Positions 42,816 to 51,495 of a DNA stretch of 59,743 nt are shown one piece after another. The stretch is taken from assembly GCA_964443875.1 (NCBI GenBank), contig CAYUET010000015.1, positions 1-59,743 on the forward strand, in the 5' to 3' direction. The stretch's first letter is position 1. Every line of letters starts with the position of its first letter. The position numbers were made by a program, and so were the translations under genes. This DNA is from CAYUET01 sp964443875 (GTDB taxonomy: Bacteria > Auribacterota > JAFGBW01). The notes under the pieces were generated by a model, which was not told the DNA's origin, did no database searches, and saw nothing but the letters and a program-made list of their open reading frames with translations.

Positions 42816-44771
42816 TCAGGTCCGCCCGGACAGATCCCTGAACTGATAAAGAGTGTTATCCAGTTCGGAAATAAAACGGCTGGGTTTCAGATAAAGAATG
42901 CCGTTCCTGGCCTTTTCATCAATCATGGGGAAGGTGATCACAAGCTCTTTTTTAGCCCGGGTGGAGGCCACATAAAAAAGCCTGCGCTCTTCCTCAATAT
43001 CGTCGTCTGAATCGATGCTCTGATAGGAAGGAAAAAATCCTTCGGAAAGCCATACAATGTAAACATAATCCCATTCAAGACCTTTGGCCTGATGGACAGT
43101 GGAAAGAAGAATTCCTTTTTTACTTTTTTCCCTGCGGTCATCTGCATTGGTCATGAGGACTGCTTCGGAAAGAAAGGTGGCAAGATCCTGATACGAGGAG
43201 GAAAAATGCGCAAGGTATTTAAGGTCGTCCTCCCTTTGGGCGGCATTTTCATAACTCGAATGCACGTGATTGATGAAAAAGGGATCTTCAAGAAGGGCTT
43301 CAATCAACAGGGCGGGAGAAAAGGGCTCTCCGCCCATGAAAGGTCTTAAAGTCAGAAGACAGGCCTCAAACGCGGCTTTGGCCTTGGGCGGAAGATGAAT
43401 GAAAAGGGTTTCCAGAACCTCTTTGGCCTTTCCTGAGGAAGGAAGATAGGTGAGGACTTTAAGGGCGGTCTGCTGGCCGACTGTGGGAATCATGTGAAGC
43501 ATGCGGCTTAAGGCGGCAAGGTCCATGGGGTTGTGAATCACCCTGAGAAAGCAGAGCATGTCCTTGACATGAGCCTGGTCAAAGAATCCCATGCCTGAAG
43601 TAATGTGAAAGGGGGTGTTCATTTTGGTCAGGGTGAGCTGAAGGGCTATGGAATGCATGTGGGATCTGTAAAAGACGGCGATTTTCGAAGAATCGGCGCC
43701 TTCCCTCAATTTATGGCGTATCATTTCGGTCACTCCGAAGGCCTGTTCATTATCCGTGTTGAAACGGTAGACTTTCGGCGGATTCCCCTTCTGTTTTGTT
43801 CCGGAAACAAGTTCCTTCCTGAACTGGCGGGTGTTTTTCTGGATTATCGCATTTGAAAATTCAAGAATGGCCTCTGTGCTTCTGTAGTTGGTCTGAAGCT
43901 TGAAGATCTGCGTATTGTGAAAGGTGTCCGGAAATTGAAGGATATTCTGAAAACAGGCCCCTCTGAACGAGTAGATGCTTTGGGCATCATCGCCCACAAC
44001 CGTCAGACGGGTTTGGGGAGTGGAAAGATATTTGATGATTTCATTCTGAATTTTATTTGTATCCTGATACTCATCAACAAAGATCCAGGTATACCGGGCC
44101 CTGATTTTGTCGCCGGTGATCTTTGTTCTTAAAAGGAGGAGCAGGGAATTGAGAAGATCATCAAAGTCAAGACAGTTTCCCTTTTTTTTGGCTGCAGCAT
44201 ATTTTTTAAAGATCTCCGCAATGGAATCTTCGCATTCGAGCCAGTAACGGTAGCGGGTGGTTAAAAGTTCATTCAGGGAAAGATCCTTGTTTTTCATGAA
44301 GGAATGCATGCTTTGAAGCACCGATTTTTTGGGGAATTTTTTCTGTTCATTCAGGTGAAGTTCGCGCAGGGCGGTGTTGAGGAGGCTTTCCGCGTCATCC
44401 GTATCAATAATGGTAAAGGAGGGATCAATGTTGATTTCCCTGCCGTAAGTCCTTAAGAGACGGACGGCCACGCTGTGAAACGTCCCCCCCATCATTCCGT
44501 AGACAGGCCGCCCTATATAGTCCTGAACCCGGCGGGTCATTTCCTGGGCCGCCTTGTTGGTGAAGGTCAGAAGCATGATGGATTCCGGAGCGGCCCCGGC
44601 TTTCATCACATTAATGACTTTGCTGATGAGGGTATGGGTTTTTCCTGTTCCCGCGCCTGCGATAATTAAAGAAGTCCCCTCCAGCTGTTCCACGGCTTTT
44701 TTCTGTTCCGTGTTCAGATCCGGGAGGTCGCCCACAAAAAACTGACGGCTGCTTGTATATAAGTCCTGCAT
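42816..44771 (-). CDS. UvrD/PcrA/Rep-type superfamily 1 DNA helicase
   Basis: A 651-residue 3'-5' helicase. Motifs in order: Q-motif LNTEQKKAV, Walker A AGAGTGKT, motif Ia TFTNKAAQEM, Walker B VDEYQDTN, motif III VVGDDAQSIYSFRGA, motif IV TNYRST, motif V STVHQAKGLEWDYV and motif VI VASTRAKKEL. All are intact. It is shorter than full UvrD (about 720) because the C-terminal extension after motif VI ends early, so assignment among UvrD, PcrA and Rep is open. Such enzymes act in nucleotide excision and mismatch repair or replication restart. GGAG lies 7 nt upstream of the ATG. The gene is not linked to other repair genes. Confidence 0.94.
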   Translation of the reverse strand: MQDLYTSSRQFFVGDLPDLNTEQKKAVEQLEGTSLIIAGAGTGKTHTLISKVINVMKAGAAPESIMLLTFTNKAAQEMTRRVQDYIGRPVYGMMGGTFHSVAVRLLRTYGREINIDPSFTIIDTDDAESLLNTALRELHLNEQKKFPKKSVLQSMHSFMKNKDLSLNELLTTRYRYWLECEDSIAEIFKKYAAAKKKGNCLDFDDLLNSLLLLLRTKITGDKIRARYTWIFVDEYQDTNKIQNEIIKYLSTPQTRLTVVGDDAQSIYSFRGACFQNILQFPDTFHNTQIFKLQTNYRSTEAILEFSNAIIQKNTRQFRKELVSGTKQKGNPPKVYRFNTDNEQAFGVTEMIRHKLREGADSSKIAVFYRSHMHSIALQLTLTKMNTPFHITSGMGFFDQAHVKDMLCFLRVIHNPMDLAALSRMLHMIPTVGQQTALKVLTYLPSSGKAKEVLETLFIHLPPKAKAAFEACLLTLRPFMGGEPFSPALLIEALLEDPFFINHVHSSYENAAQREDDLKYLAHFSSSYQDLATFLSEAVLMTNADDRREKSKKGILLSTVHQAKGLEWDYVYIVWLSEGFFPSYQSIDSDDDIEEERRLFYVASTRAKKELVITFPMIDEKARNGILYLKPSRFISELDNTLYQFRDLSGRT

Positions 44772-44907
44772 GATGGCTCCAATAAAGATAAGGTTAACCC
44801 GGATTTTGTATCTCCTTGCAAAAATCCTTTATGTAATGTCCCTTTAAAGAGACTTGCACAAAAAAGCAAATGTTTTTTTAAATAATAAACAGGTTTCCCG
44901 GGGAAGG

Positions 44908-46551
44908 TTAATTTTTCAGTTGATTTTGAGGTGCGGGATCAAAGGGAGGCAAAGTGATGGTGAATTCCGTCCATTCCCCCTCTCTGGAATCAACAGTAAT
45001 GGTTCCGGAATGTTCTTCAACGATTTTCTGTACCACAGCAAGGCCGAGCCCGGTTCCTTCCGAACCCTTTGTTGAATAAAAAACAGTAAACATCCTCTTT
45101 AGGTTTTCTTTCGAAATTCCGCACCCTGTATCCCTGAAGCGGATGCGATAGCCGTTTTCGGCATTTTCTTTTTCAATCCGTATATGAATTTCTTTGATGC
45201 CGGGATTTTTTTTGTACCGGAAGGAATCCATGGCATTCACCAGGAGGTTGAGAAAAAGTCTGCCCAGAAGGATTTCATCCCCGAAGAAAAAAGAATTCTC
45301 CGGAGCGGTAAGATCGAAACGGATTTCCTTTTCCGCCATGAACCCCAGATAGGGATCACAGGTTTCAAGGATGATTTTTTTCAGACTCACGTTTTGGCGC
45401 TCTGGGATTCTGTCTTTGCTGTAGGTGAGCATATTGAGAACCAGGTCGGATATTTTACGCTCCTGCAGACTGACGGAATGAAGGCATTTCTTCATGGTTT
45501 CATAATTTCTTTTTTCAAGGGAAATTTCCAAGGCGTTGATGGTGAACCGCAGGCCGGCAATGATGTTTTTGGTATGATGGGCCAGCCCGGCGATCACTTC
45601 GCCGATGACGGCCAGCCTTGCATTTTTGCGCGAATCAGCCTCCAGGGCTTCATTTTCGAGGTAAAGACCAAGAAGATTGGCTATTGTGGCGGCAAAGCGC
45701 ATGTCCAGAGAGGAAAAAACCTCCTTTTTTTTGCGCCGGTCAATGAACAGAATGGCCTTGAACTGCTGCTCAATGAGGATGGGAGAGCAGAGGGCGGAAG
45801 AAATGCCTTCGCTGATAATGCTCAGACTGGGATCAAAACGGTTGTCGGTCAGGGGATCGGAGGAAAGAATGGTGACGCCTTCGTTCAGGGCCTGCCGGAT
45901 GATGGTCTGGCTGATTTTAACGGCTTTGGAAGCCTGGGCGGAGCCCGAAAGGGAGCGGATGATCCACTCCTTGTTTTTTTCAGACCATACTAAAAGACAG
46001 GCATTATCGGCTTTAAGGGTTTTCTGCATCAGTTCAAGAATGGAGTGTATAAGCCCGTTGGGGGCTTTCTTCTGAGAGATCATCTGGCTGATCTCGGTGA
46101 TTTTTTTTAAAAGGGCATTTTCCTGAAGAAGGTCGTTGATTTCCCTGGAAAGGGATTCCCGGCCGGAAAGGAGATCGGCTTCCAGATGAGGGAGCGTCGA
46201 AACGATGAGGGTGGAGGCCCCTTCCTCATTTATCTGAACCGAGGTGTCCTGGGGGGAGGTTTCATTAAGGCCTGAAATTTTTAAAAGGGTGTCGCCGATC
46301 TGAATTTCATCATTATCGTGGAGCAGGATTTTAAACACAGGTTTTCCGTTTAATTTTGTTCCGTTGGTGCTTCCCATATCTTCAAGGACAGGAGTTTCCT
46401 GCTCAAAATGGATTCGGGCATGATGTCGTGAACTTTTATTGTCCCTGAGACAGATATCACATTTTTTATCGCGGCCGATGATGCATTCTGCAGGGGGATC
46501 GATGTGAAATATTTTGCCTTTTTGAATCCCTTCCTGAATGACGATTTTCAT
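44908..46551 (-). CDS. FHA-GAF sensor histidine kinase
   Basis: A 547-residue cytoplasmic kinase. Residues 1-100 are a forkhead-associated domain that binds phosphothreonine (IIGRDKKCDICL, SRHHARI, MGSTNGTKLNG), which suggests input from the Hanks-type kinases of this genome. A linker is followed by a GAF domain (about 160-310) and a histidine-kinase core: an H-box region LAHHTKNIIAGLRF, N-box LLVNAMDSF, DTGCGIS and a GLGLAVVQKI G-box. The H-box resembles those of NtrB/AtoS-like kinases. The ATG at 46551 overlaps the upstream stop (ATGA). It is the third gene of a coupled unit. No receiver-domain partner is adjacent. Confidence 0.92.
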   Translation of the reverse strand: MKIVIQEGIQKGKIFHIDPPAECIIGRDKKCDICLRDNKSSRHHARIHFEQETPVLEDMGSTNGTKLNGKPVFKILLHDNDEIQIGDTLLKISGLNETSPQDTSVQINEEGASTLIVSTLPHLEADLLSGRESLSREINDLLQENALLKKITEISQMISQKKAPNGLIHSILELMQKTLKADNACLLVWSEKNKEWIIRSLSGSAQASKAVKISQTIIRQALNEGVTILSSDPLTDNRFDPSLSIISEGISSALCSPILIEQQFKAILFIDRRKKKEVFSSLDMRFAATIANLLGLYLENEALEADSRKNARLAVIGEVIAGLAHHTKNIIAGLRFTINALEISLEKRNYETMKKCLHSVSLQERKISDLVLNMLTYSKDRIPERQNVSLKKIILETCDPYLGFMAEKEIRFDLTAPENSFFFGDEILLGRLFLNLLVNAMDSFRYKKNPGIKEIHIRIEKENAENGYRIRFRDTGCGISKENLKRMFTVFYSTKGSEGTGLGLAVVQKIVEEHSGTITVDSREGEWTEFTITLPPFDPAPQNQLKN

Positions 46552-47045
46552 GATTTGAGCTGTTCCTCCAGAAGGTCCTCTATCTCGTGTTTCCATTTGC
46601 CGCCTTTTCCGGAAAGGTATTGCCTGAAAAGAGCCTTTGCCCGGTCTGGTTTTTTAAGTTCAAGGCAGGTTTTTCCCAGCTGATAAAGCGCATCTTCGTC
46701 TGCGGGCTTCTGTTTTAAAAGTTTTTCAAAATAGAGCTCCGCGAGTTCGAAGTTGTTTTTTAAGCTGGCCATTCGCCCTTTTTCATAGAGCAATTCGGGG
46801 GACTCTTTCAGGGAAGGCGGTAGGGTTGTATTCATATGGATGACCGAGAGGATGTGCCAGAGAAGAATGCTGAATAAGGCGACGGAAATCCCGATCCAGT
46901 AGGGCATCCAGAGGCTTCCGATATTGTGAAATAAAAACATTTTTAATCCTGCAGAAAAAGAGATGAAGAAAGTCAGAATTAAAAAGAAACCTTCTTTATA
47001 TCGTTTATGTCTGAGTTGATAGAGCCCGGGAATCAAGTAATGCAT
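46548..47045 (-). CDS. Membrane protein with C-terminal TPR repeats
   Basis: A 165-residue protein. The first 70 residues carry two membrane helices (EGFFLILTFFISFSAGLKMFLF; MPYWIGISVALFSILLWHIL). The C-terminal cytoplasmic part has two tetratricopeptide motifs (SLKNNFELAELYFEKLLKQKPAD and ALYQLGKTCLELKKPDRAKALFRQYL). The start at 47045 overlaps the stop of the upstream gene (TAATG) and the 3' end overlaps the FHA kinase by 4 nt, so the three are translationally linked. A scaffold role for a membrane complex is likely; the earlier possible start at 47117 would overlap the upstream gene by 73 nt. Confidence 0.75.
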   Translation of the reverse strand: MHYLIPGLYQLRHKRYKEGFFLILTFFISFSAGLKMFLFHNIGSLWMPYWIGISVALFSILLWHILSVIHMNTTLPPSLKESPELLYEKGRMASLKNNFELAELYFEKLLKQKPADEDALYQLGKTCLELKKPDRAKALFRQYLSGKGGKWKHEIEDLLEEQLKS

Positions 47046-48115
47046 TATGAAAATTTTCCTGCCATCCAGCGGTGATATTTTTTCAGGCGTACGAAACGCA
47101 AATATTTGTTTATCCATGTATGTAACGCAAAAGACAAGTCATCGTATACCAAAAAATGAATCAGGGCATCCAATATTTTGGCGCCCCTTGATCTTGAGGG
47201 AGAAACTCCTGTCCCCCATTTTTTTCTGATGCCATAAACGATTTTGTCTTTTAAGGTGAAGAGGGGGGGATCCTTCGCCTTCGAAGGCCAGAGGTCTGAT
47301 TTTGGAAAAAGGAATTCAAAAATTTTTTTCTGGATCAGGGTATGGTGAAGAAGCTTTTCCTTTTCAGCATAGGCATACACTTTTTCCCATTGAAGCGCCG
47401 TTTTTGAAAGGATCATGCCCAGGTCTATAAAATGCCTGAGCGAGCCTTCAAAATATTTTGCATGCAGAAGGACGGAAAGGAAAAGATCTTCCGGGACCGG
47501 GATTCCGTTTTTTTTCAGAGTCCACACCCCCTCCCTTCCGGCGCAGTACGAGGTATGGAGCTTGTGATGAAATTCAAACGAGAAGACCTGGGGGCCCAGC
47601 AGTTTGATGAATACAGGTTTTTTTTCAATCCGGGATTGGTCAGGCAGGCGGGAGTATCCTTTTTGAATCAGAAGCTCACTTATTTTTGGAATATCGTCAT
47701 CACGGGCAATACAGTCTACATCCTGCATGGGCCGGCTGGCCGGATGGGGGTAATACAGAAGGGCCAGGGGAAAGCCCTTGATGAAACCGGCTTCAATTCC
47801 AGCCTTCTGAAAATGATCGTCAAGCTCCTGAACTTCGGCCTTCATCCTTGAAAATCGCGCAAAGGAGAGATCAAAAAGGTTGGAGAGCCTTTCATAGTAT
47901 AAAGGGGGACATGGATTTTCCGTCTCTTCCTTAAGCCGGAAGAACAGAAGATTGTCCAGTCCGGCCTTGCAGCAGAAATCAGTGAGTCTGCCCCAGTCAC
48001 AGGTTTTTAACCCCTTAAGACTTTCTTTCTGACCCCATAAGAGATAGGCAACAAGGCATTGGATGTTCATCCCTTTATTTTTAACTTTCCCTGAAAAATA
48101 GAAAAGAAAATTCAT
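47045..48115 (-). CDS. Nucleotidyltransferase-fold protein (NTP_transf_5-like)
   Basis: A 356-residue protein of the predicted nucleotidyltransferase family often found with polysaccharide and peptide-modification genes. The signature is at the centre: FIKGFPLALLYYPHPASRPMQDVDCIARDDD, where the G-F-P and D-V-D elements correspond to the GS...DxD of the pol-beta fold. The flanking regions are helical and positively charged at the C-terminus (KYLRFVRLKKYHRW). The substrate is unknown. The start is ambiguous between 48115 and the ATG at 48070, which begins MNIQCLVAYLL. It is the first gene of the coupled unit leading to the TPR and FHA proteins. Confidence 0.75.
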   Translation of the reverse strand: MNFLFYFSGKVKNKGMNIQCLVAYLLWGQKESLKGLKTCDWGRLTDFCCKAGLDNLLFFRLKEETENPCPPLYYERLSNLFDLSFARFSRMKAEVQELDDHFQKAGIEAGFIKGFPLALLYYPHPASRPMQDVDCIARDDDIPKISELLIQKGYSRLPDQSRIEKKPVFIKLLGPQVFSFEFHHKLHTSYCAGREGVWTLKKNGIPVPEDLFLSVLLHAKYFEGSLRHFIDLGMILSKTALQWEKVYAYAEKEKLLHHTLIQKKIFEFLFPKSDLWPSKAKDPPLFTLKDKIVYGIRKKWGTGVSPSRSRGAKILDALIHFLVYDDLSFALHTWINKYLRFVRLKKYHRWMAGKFS

Positions 48116-48187
48116 CCGCTTTTCTCTTCGTTTTCATGATGAAAAAGGTTAGGATTCAAAAACCGTTTAATACAAAGGAGAAGAACA

Positions 48188-49144
48188 ATGAAAAAATTAT
48201 TATTTGAAGATAATTCCCTGTCCATCGGCAATACGCCTCTGGTACGTTTCAACAAAGTGACCCGGGGATCAAAGGCCGTTGTTTACGGAAAAGTGGAGGG
48301 ACGGAATCCTTCCTATTCGGTCAAATGCCGTGTCGGTGCGAATATGGTCTGGGATGCGGAAAAAAGGGGAATTTTGAAACCCGGAGTGGAACTTCTTGAG
48401 CCGACGAGCGGAAATACCGGAATTGCCCTGGCCTATGTCTGCGCCGCCAGGGGCTATAAACTCACGCTGACCATGCCCGAAAGCATGAGCCTGGAACGGA
48501 GACGGGTTCTTGCAGCTTTTGGCGCCAAAATTATCCTTACTCCTGCGATTGAAGGAATGAAAGGGGCCGTGCAGAAAGCCGAAGATATGGCCGCTACCGA
48601 TCCCGAAAGATATTTCATTCCCCAGCAGTTTAATAATCCTGCGAATCCTGCGATTCATGAAGCGACAACCGGTCCTGAGATCTGGAATGATCTGGACGGG
48701 CAGGCGGATGTTTTAGTGGCAGGGGTGGGGACCGGGGGAACGATTACCGGAATTGCCCGGTATTTTAAAAAGACCCGGAATAAGAAAATTTTTACAGTCG
48801 CGGTTGAACCCCGGGAAAGCCCTGTCATCAGCCAGAAACTGGCTGGACAGGCGCTTAAGCCTTCCGCCCATAAAATCCAGGGAATCGGGGCGGGATTCAT
48901 TCCTGAGGTTCTGGATCTGAGCATTCTGGACAGAGTGGTTTCTGTTGAAAGCCAGGAAGCGATTGACATGGCCCGGAGACTCATGCGGGAAGAAGGTCTT
49001 CTGGTCGGAATTTCCTGCGGAGCCGCCGCCGCCGCCGCCGTAAAGCTTGCAATGTCCGGGGAGTTTGACGGTAAAAATATGGTGGTCATTCTGCCGGATG
49101 CCGGAGAACGATATCTCTCTTCCTCTTTATTTGACGGGATCTGA
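48188..49144 (+). CDS. cysK: Cysteine synthase A (O-acetylserine sulfhydrylase)
   Basis: PLP enzyme converting O-acetylserine and sulfide to cysteine. The 318-residue sequence tracks the enterobacterial CysK closely from end to end: TPLVRF, GRNPSYSVKCR with the PLP lysine at residue 46, EPTSGNTGIALAY, TMPESMSLERR, GVGTGGTITG for the PLP phosphate, and HKIQGIGAGFIP. AAGGAG lies 7 nt upstream. The alanine run in SCGAAAAAAV is encoded by six consecutive GCC codons (49023-49040), a small in-frame repeat. No cysE is adjacent. The strong resemblance to proteobacterial CysK may reflect horizontal transfer, which a tree would show. Confidence 0.97.
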   Translation: MKKLLFEDNSLSIGNTPLVRFNKVTRGSKAVVYGKVEGRNPSYSVKCRVGANMVWDAEKRGILKPGVELLEPTSGNTGIALAYVCAARGYKLTLTMPESMSLERRRVLAAFGAKIILTPAIEGMKGAVQKAEDMAATDPERYFIPQQFNNPANPAIHEATTGPEIWNDLDGQADVLVAGVGTGGTITGIARYFKKTRNKKIFTVAVEPRESPVISQKLAGQALKPSAHKIQGIGAGFIPEVLDLSILDRVVSVESQEAIDMARRLMREEGLLVGISCGAAAAAAVKLAMSGEFDGKNMVVILPDAGERYLSSSLFDGI

Positions 49145-49238
49145 AAGTCTGCTTTATAAAGCTGAAAAAAAATCGTGCGCTTTTAAAACGACTTGGTAAG
49201 ATATCCGCTATTTAAAAAATCACACTAAGAGAGACCCC

Positions 49239-50255
49239 ATGAAAGAAGTCCGAATTAAAAAAATAGCCCTGACCTGTAACATCCGCAGTGCAGATGCCCC
49301 GGAAGAATATCAGGAATGGGATGAACCTCAAACCGTGGAAGCGATTGCTCAAAGCATCCGGAGTCTTGGGTTTGAAGTTCTGATTGTCAATTGTAACGGC
49401 AGAGAGTCGGAGGAACAACTGGTGCGTTTCATGCCTGATCTGGCCTTTAATATCGCCGAGGGGCTTCACGGGGAAGCTAGGGAAAGTGAGATCCCTCTTC
49501 TGCTGGAAAAATTGGGAATCCCCTATACCGGCTCCGGTCCGGATACCTTGAAGAACTGTCTCAACAAGGCCAGGACGAAAGAGATTCTTAAAGATAAAGG
49601 CGTACCCACCCCCCCCTGGTTTTGTTCGGACTCCCCTCTCTCAAAACTTCCCCCTTCCTTAAGTTATCCCCTCATGGTCAAACCTCTTTTTGAAGGCTCT
49701 TCCAAAGGGATAAAAAATAATTCCCTCGTTTATAACGACCGTGAACTTCTTGCGCAGACCACGGAAGTGGTGAATACCTACCGTCAGCCCTATATTGTGG
49801 AGGAATTTTTAACCGGAAGGGAATTCACCGCTGCCATGATCGGGAACGGGGAGGATCTGGAAATTCTTCCTGTTGTGGAAATCAATTTTGAAGAGCTCCC
49901 CAAAGACGCCAAACCGATTTACAGCTATGAGGCCAAGTGGATCTGGGATACGGTAGAAAAACCGCTGCATATTTTTACTTGCCCGGCAAAAACGGATGCG
50001 CTGCTGCAGAAGGAAATACTTTCAACCGTGAAGAATGCCTTTATGGCCACAGGCTGCCGGGACTGGGCGCGTATTGATTTAAGACAGGATAAAAAGGGAA
50101 GAATCAATATCATTGAAATCAATCCGCTTCCCGGAATCATTCCGGATCCGGATGCGAATTCCTGTTTCCCCAAAGCAGCAAGGGCGGCAGGGCTGAAATA
50201 CGGGGACATTGTCAGAAAAGTTTTAGACGCCGCTTTTGCAAGACTGGATGTATAA
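49239..50255 (+). CDS. D-Ala-D-Ala ligase-like ATP-grasp enzyme 1
   Basis: A 338-residue ATP-grasp protein. The N-terminal part has a Rossmann-like start (KIALTCNIRSADAP) and a LAFNIAEGLHGEARESEIPLLLEKLGIPYTGSGPDT segment equal to the EG...E signature of D-alanine ligases; the central domain has PLMVKPLFEGSSKGI for ATP, and the end has ARIDLRQDKKGRINIIEINPLPGI with the Mg-binding Glu/Asn. It joins two amino acids or amino acid-like units at the cost of ATP; the unusual pairing with a second copy and lysine 2,3-aminomutase suggests a non-peptidoglycan substrate (inference). The next gene follows after 5 nt. Confidence 0.88.
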   Translation: MKEVRIKKIALTCNIRSADAPEEYQEWDEPQTVEAIAQSIRSLGFEVLIVNCNGRESEEQLVRFMPDLAFNIAEGLHGEARESEIPLLLEKLGIPYTGSGPDTLKNCLNKARTKEILKDKGVPTPPWFCSDSPLSKLPPSLSYPLMVKPLFEGSSKGIKNNSLVYNDRELLAQTTEVVNTYRQPYIVEEFLTGREFTAAMIGNGEDLEILPVVEINFEELPKDAKPIYSYEAKWIWDTVEKPLHIFTCPAKTDALLQKEILSTVKNAFMATGCRDWARIDLRQDKKGRINIIEINPLPGIIPDPDANSCFPKAARAAGLKYGDIVRKVLDAAFARLDV

Positions 50256-50260
50256 GCCCC

Positions 50261-51241
50261 ATGCTCAAATTACCGTTCAGGCATCCGGCTATCCTCTGGA
50301 GTGAGATTCCGAAAGACGGCTCCCGTCACCCGGATGATTCGGCAAGGACAACGGTCCAGGAATTTCAGAAGGCGCTTTTGCCTTTAAAAGCGGATATTTT
50401 CACATTTCCTTTTCCCTGCAATAAAAAAGATTTTATCCGTTTTATCGGTTTTCTTGAAAGCCGCAGGACGGATTATGTTTTTAATTTCTGTGAAGAACTC
50501 AACAATGATTCCTCTTATGAAGGCAATATGGCCGCCTTTCTGGAGCTCCTGGGAATCCCCTATTCCGGAAGCCCTTCAGAGGCTCTTTATTTCTGCAGGG
50601 ATAAATTCCGCGTGAATGCTCTTTTGCGTTCCGCAGGAATTCCCGTACCTTGGGGCTATGCCGCCTATGAGATTAAAGATCTGAAAAAACCTGAAAGTCC
50701 TGTGATTCTCAAGCCTGCCTGTGAGGACGGCAGTCTCGGACTTTCCAGGAACTGTGTGTGCCGTGATTTAAAAGGACTTAAGAAAGCCTTTCAGGAAACC
50801 CGCAAAACAGTATCCGGCCCTCTTCTGGTCGAGGAATACATTGAAGGCCGGGAAGTGAATGTCTCTGTCCTTCGGGGCAACGCCTTTGCTTTTTCGGAAG
50901 TGCATTTTGCATTTAAGGATAAAAGCCATCCGAACATTCTCACCTATGAAGCCAAGTGGGACGCGCAAAGCCCGGTTTACAGGGAATCAGAAACAAGATG
51001 TCCTGCACGGCTCAGGAGTTCCCTGAAAACAAAACTGAAGCAAAACGCTGAAAAAATTTTTTCTCTTTTAAAACTGAAAGATTATGCCCGTGTGGATTTC
51101 AGGATCGATCACCTTGGAAACCCTTTTGTTATTGATGTCAATCCGAATCCATGCATTGCGCCGGATTCCGGTTTCGTGAAAGCACTCACGCATAAAAAAA
51201 TAAATATTAAAAAAATGATTGAAAGTTTTTTTAAAATTTGA
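50261..51241 (+). CDS. D-Ala-D-Ala ligase-like ATP-grasp enzyme 2
   Basis: A 326-residue paralogue of the preceding gene, much diverged. Shared landmarks: VFNFCEELNNDSSYEGNMAAFLELLGIPYSGSPSEAL, PVILKPACEDGSLGL for ATP, GPLLVEEYIEGREVNV, and DYARVDFRIDHLGNPFVIDVNPNPCI for metal and substrate. The N-terminal part differs (AILWSEIPKDGS). Two adjacent ligases of this type suggest two sequential couplings, or a heterodimer. It begins 5 nt after the first ligase and is followed, after a 254-nt gap, by kamA. Confidence 0.85.
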   Translation: MLKLPFRHPAILWSEIPKDGSRHPDDSARTTVQEFQKALLPLKADIFTFPFPCNKKDFIRFIGFLESRRTDYVFNFCEELNNDSSYEGNMAAFLELLGIPYSGSPSEALYFCRDKFRVNALLRSAGIPVPWGYAAYEIKDLKKPESPVILKPACEDGSLGLSRNCVCRDLKGLKKAFQETRKTVSGPLLVEEYIEGREVNVSVLRGNAFAFSEVHFAFKDKSHPNILTYEAKWDAQSPVYRESETRCPARLRSSLKTKLKQNAEKIFSLLKLKDYARVDFRIDHLGNPFVIDVNPNPCIAPDSGFVKALTHKKINIKKMIESFFKI

Positions 51242-51495
51242 GAAAAAATACCATGTTTAGCACAAAGGATTTTGTGAAAAACACGTGTAATGGAAACAAC
51301 CAATAAGGAGTGGTTTTTAACCACAAAAATGGATTTTCAATTCCAGTTTTCTTCGGTTTGTATCTCTTCAGTTCAGGAAGATCTTCCAATTACATCTGCG
51401 AATACCCCCCCCATGCACTATCACTTACCGTGATTCTTTAATCCCTTTTTTTTCTTATAACCCCCCTTTTTAAATAAAACACAGGACAGAACTAT

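Noticed and set aside
49023..49040. Six consecutive GCC codons in cysK as a phase-variation repeat
   Set aside because: A trinucleotide repeat keeps the frame, so it cannot switch the gene off; at most it changes an alanine run.
51329..51433. A 34-codon ORF after the second ATP-grasp gene, near GTGGTTTTTAACCAC
   Set aside because: No convincing ribosome site, no terminator and an unremarkable composition. The hairpin lacks a T tract. I treat 51242-51495 as non-coding.
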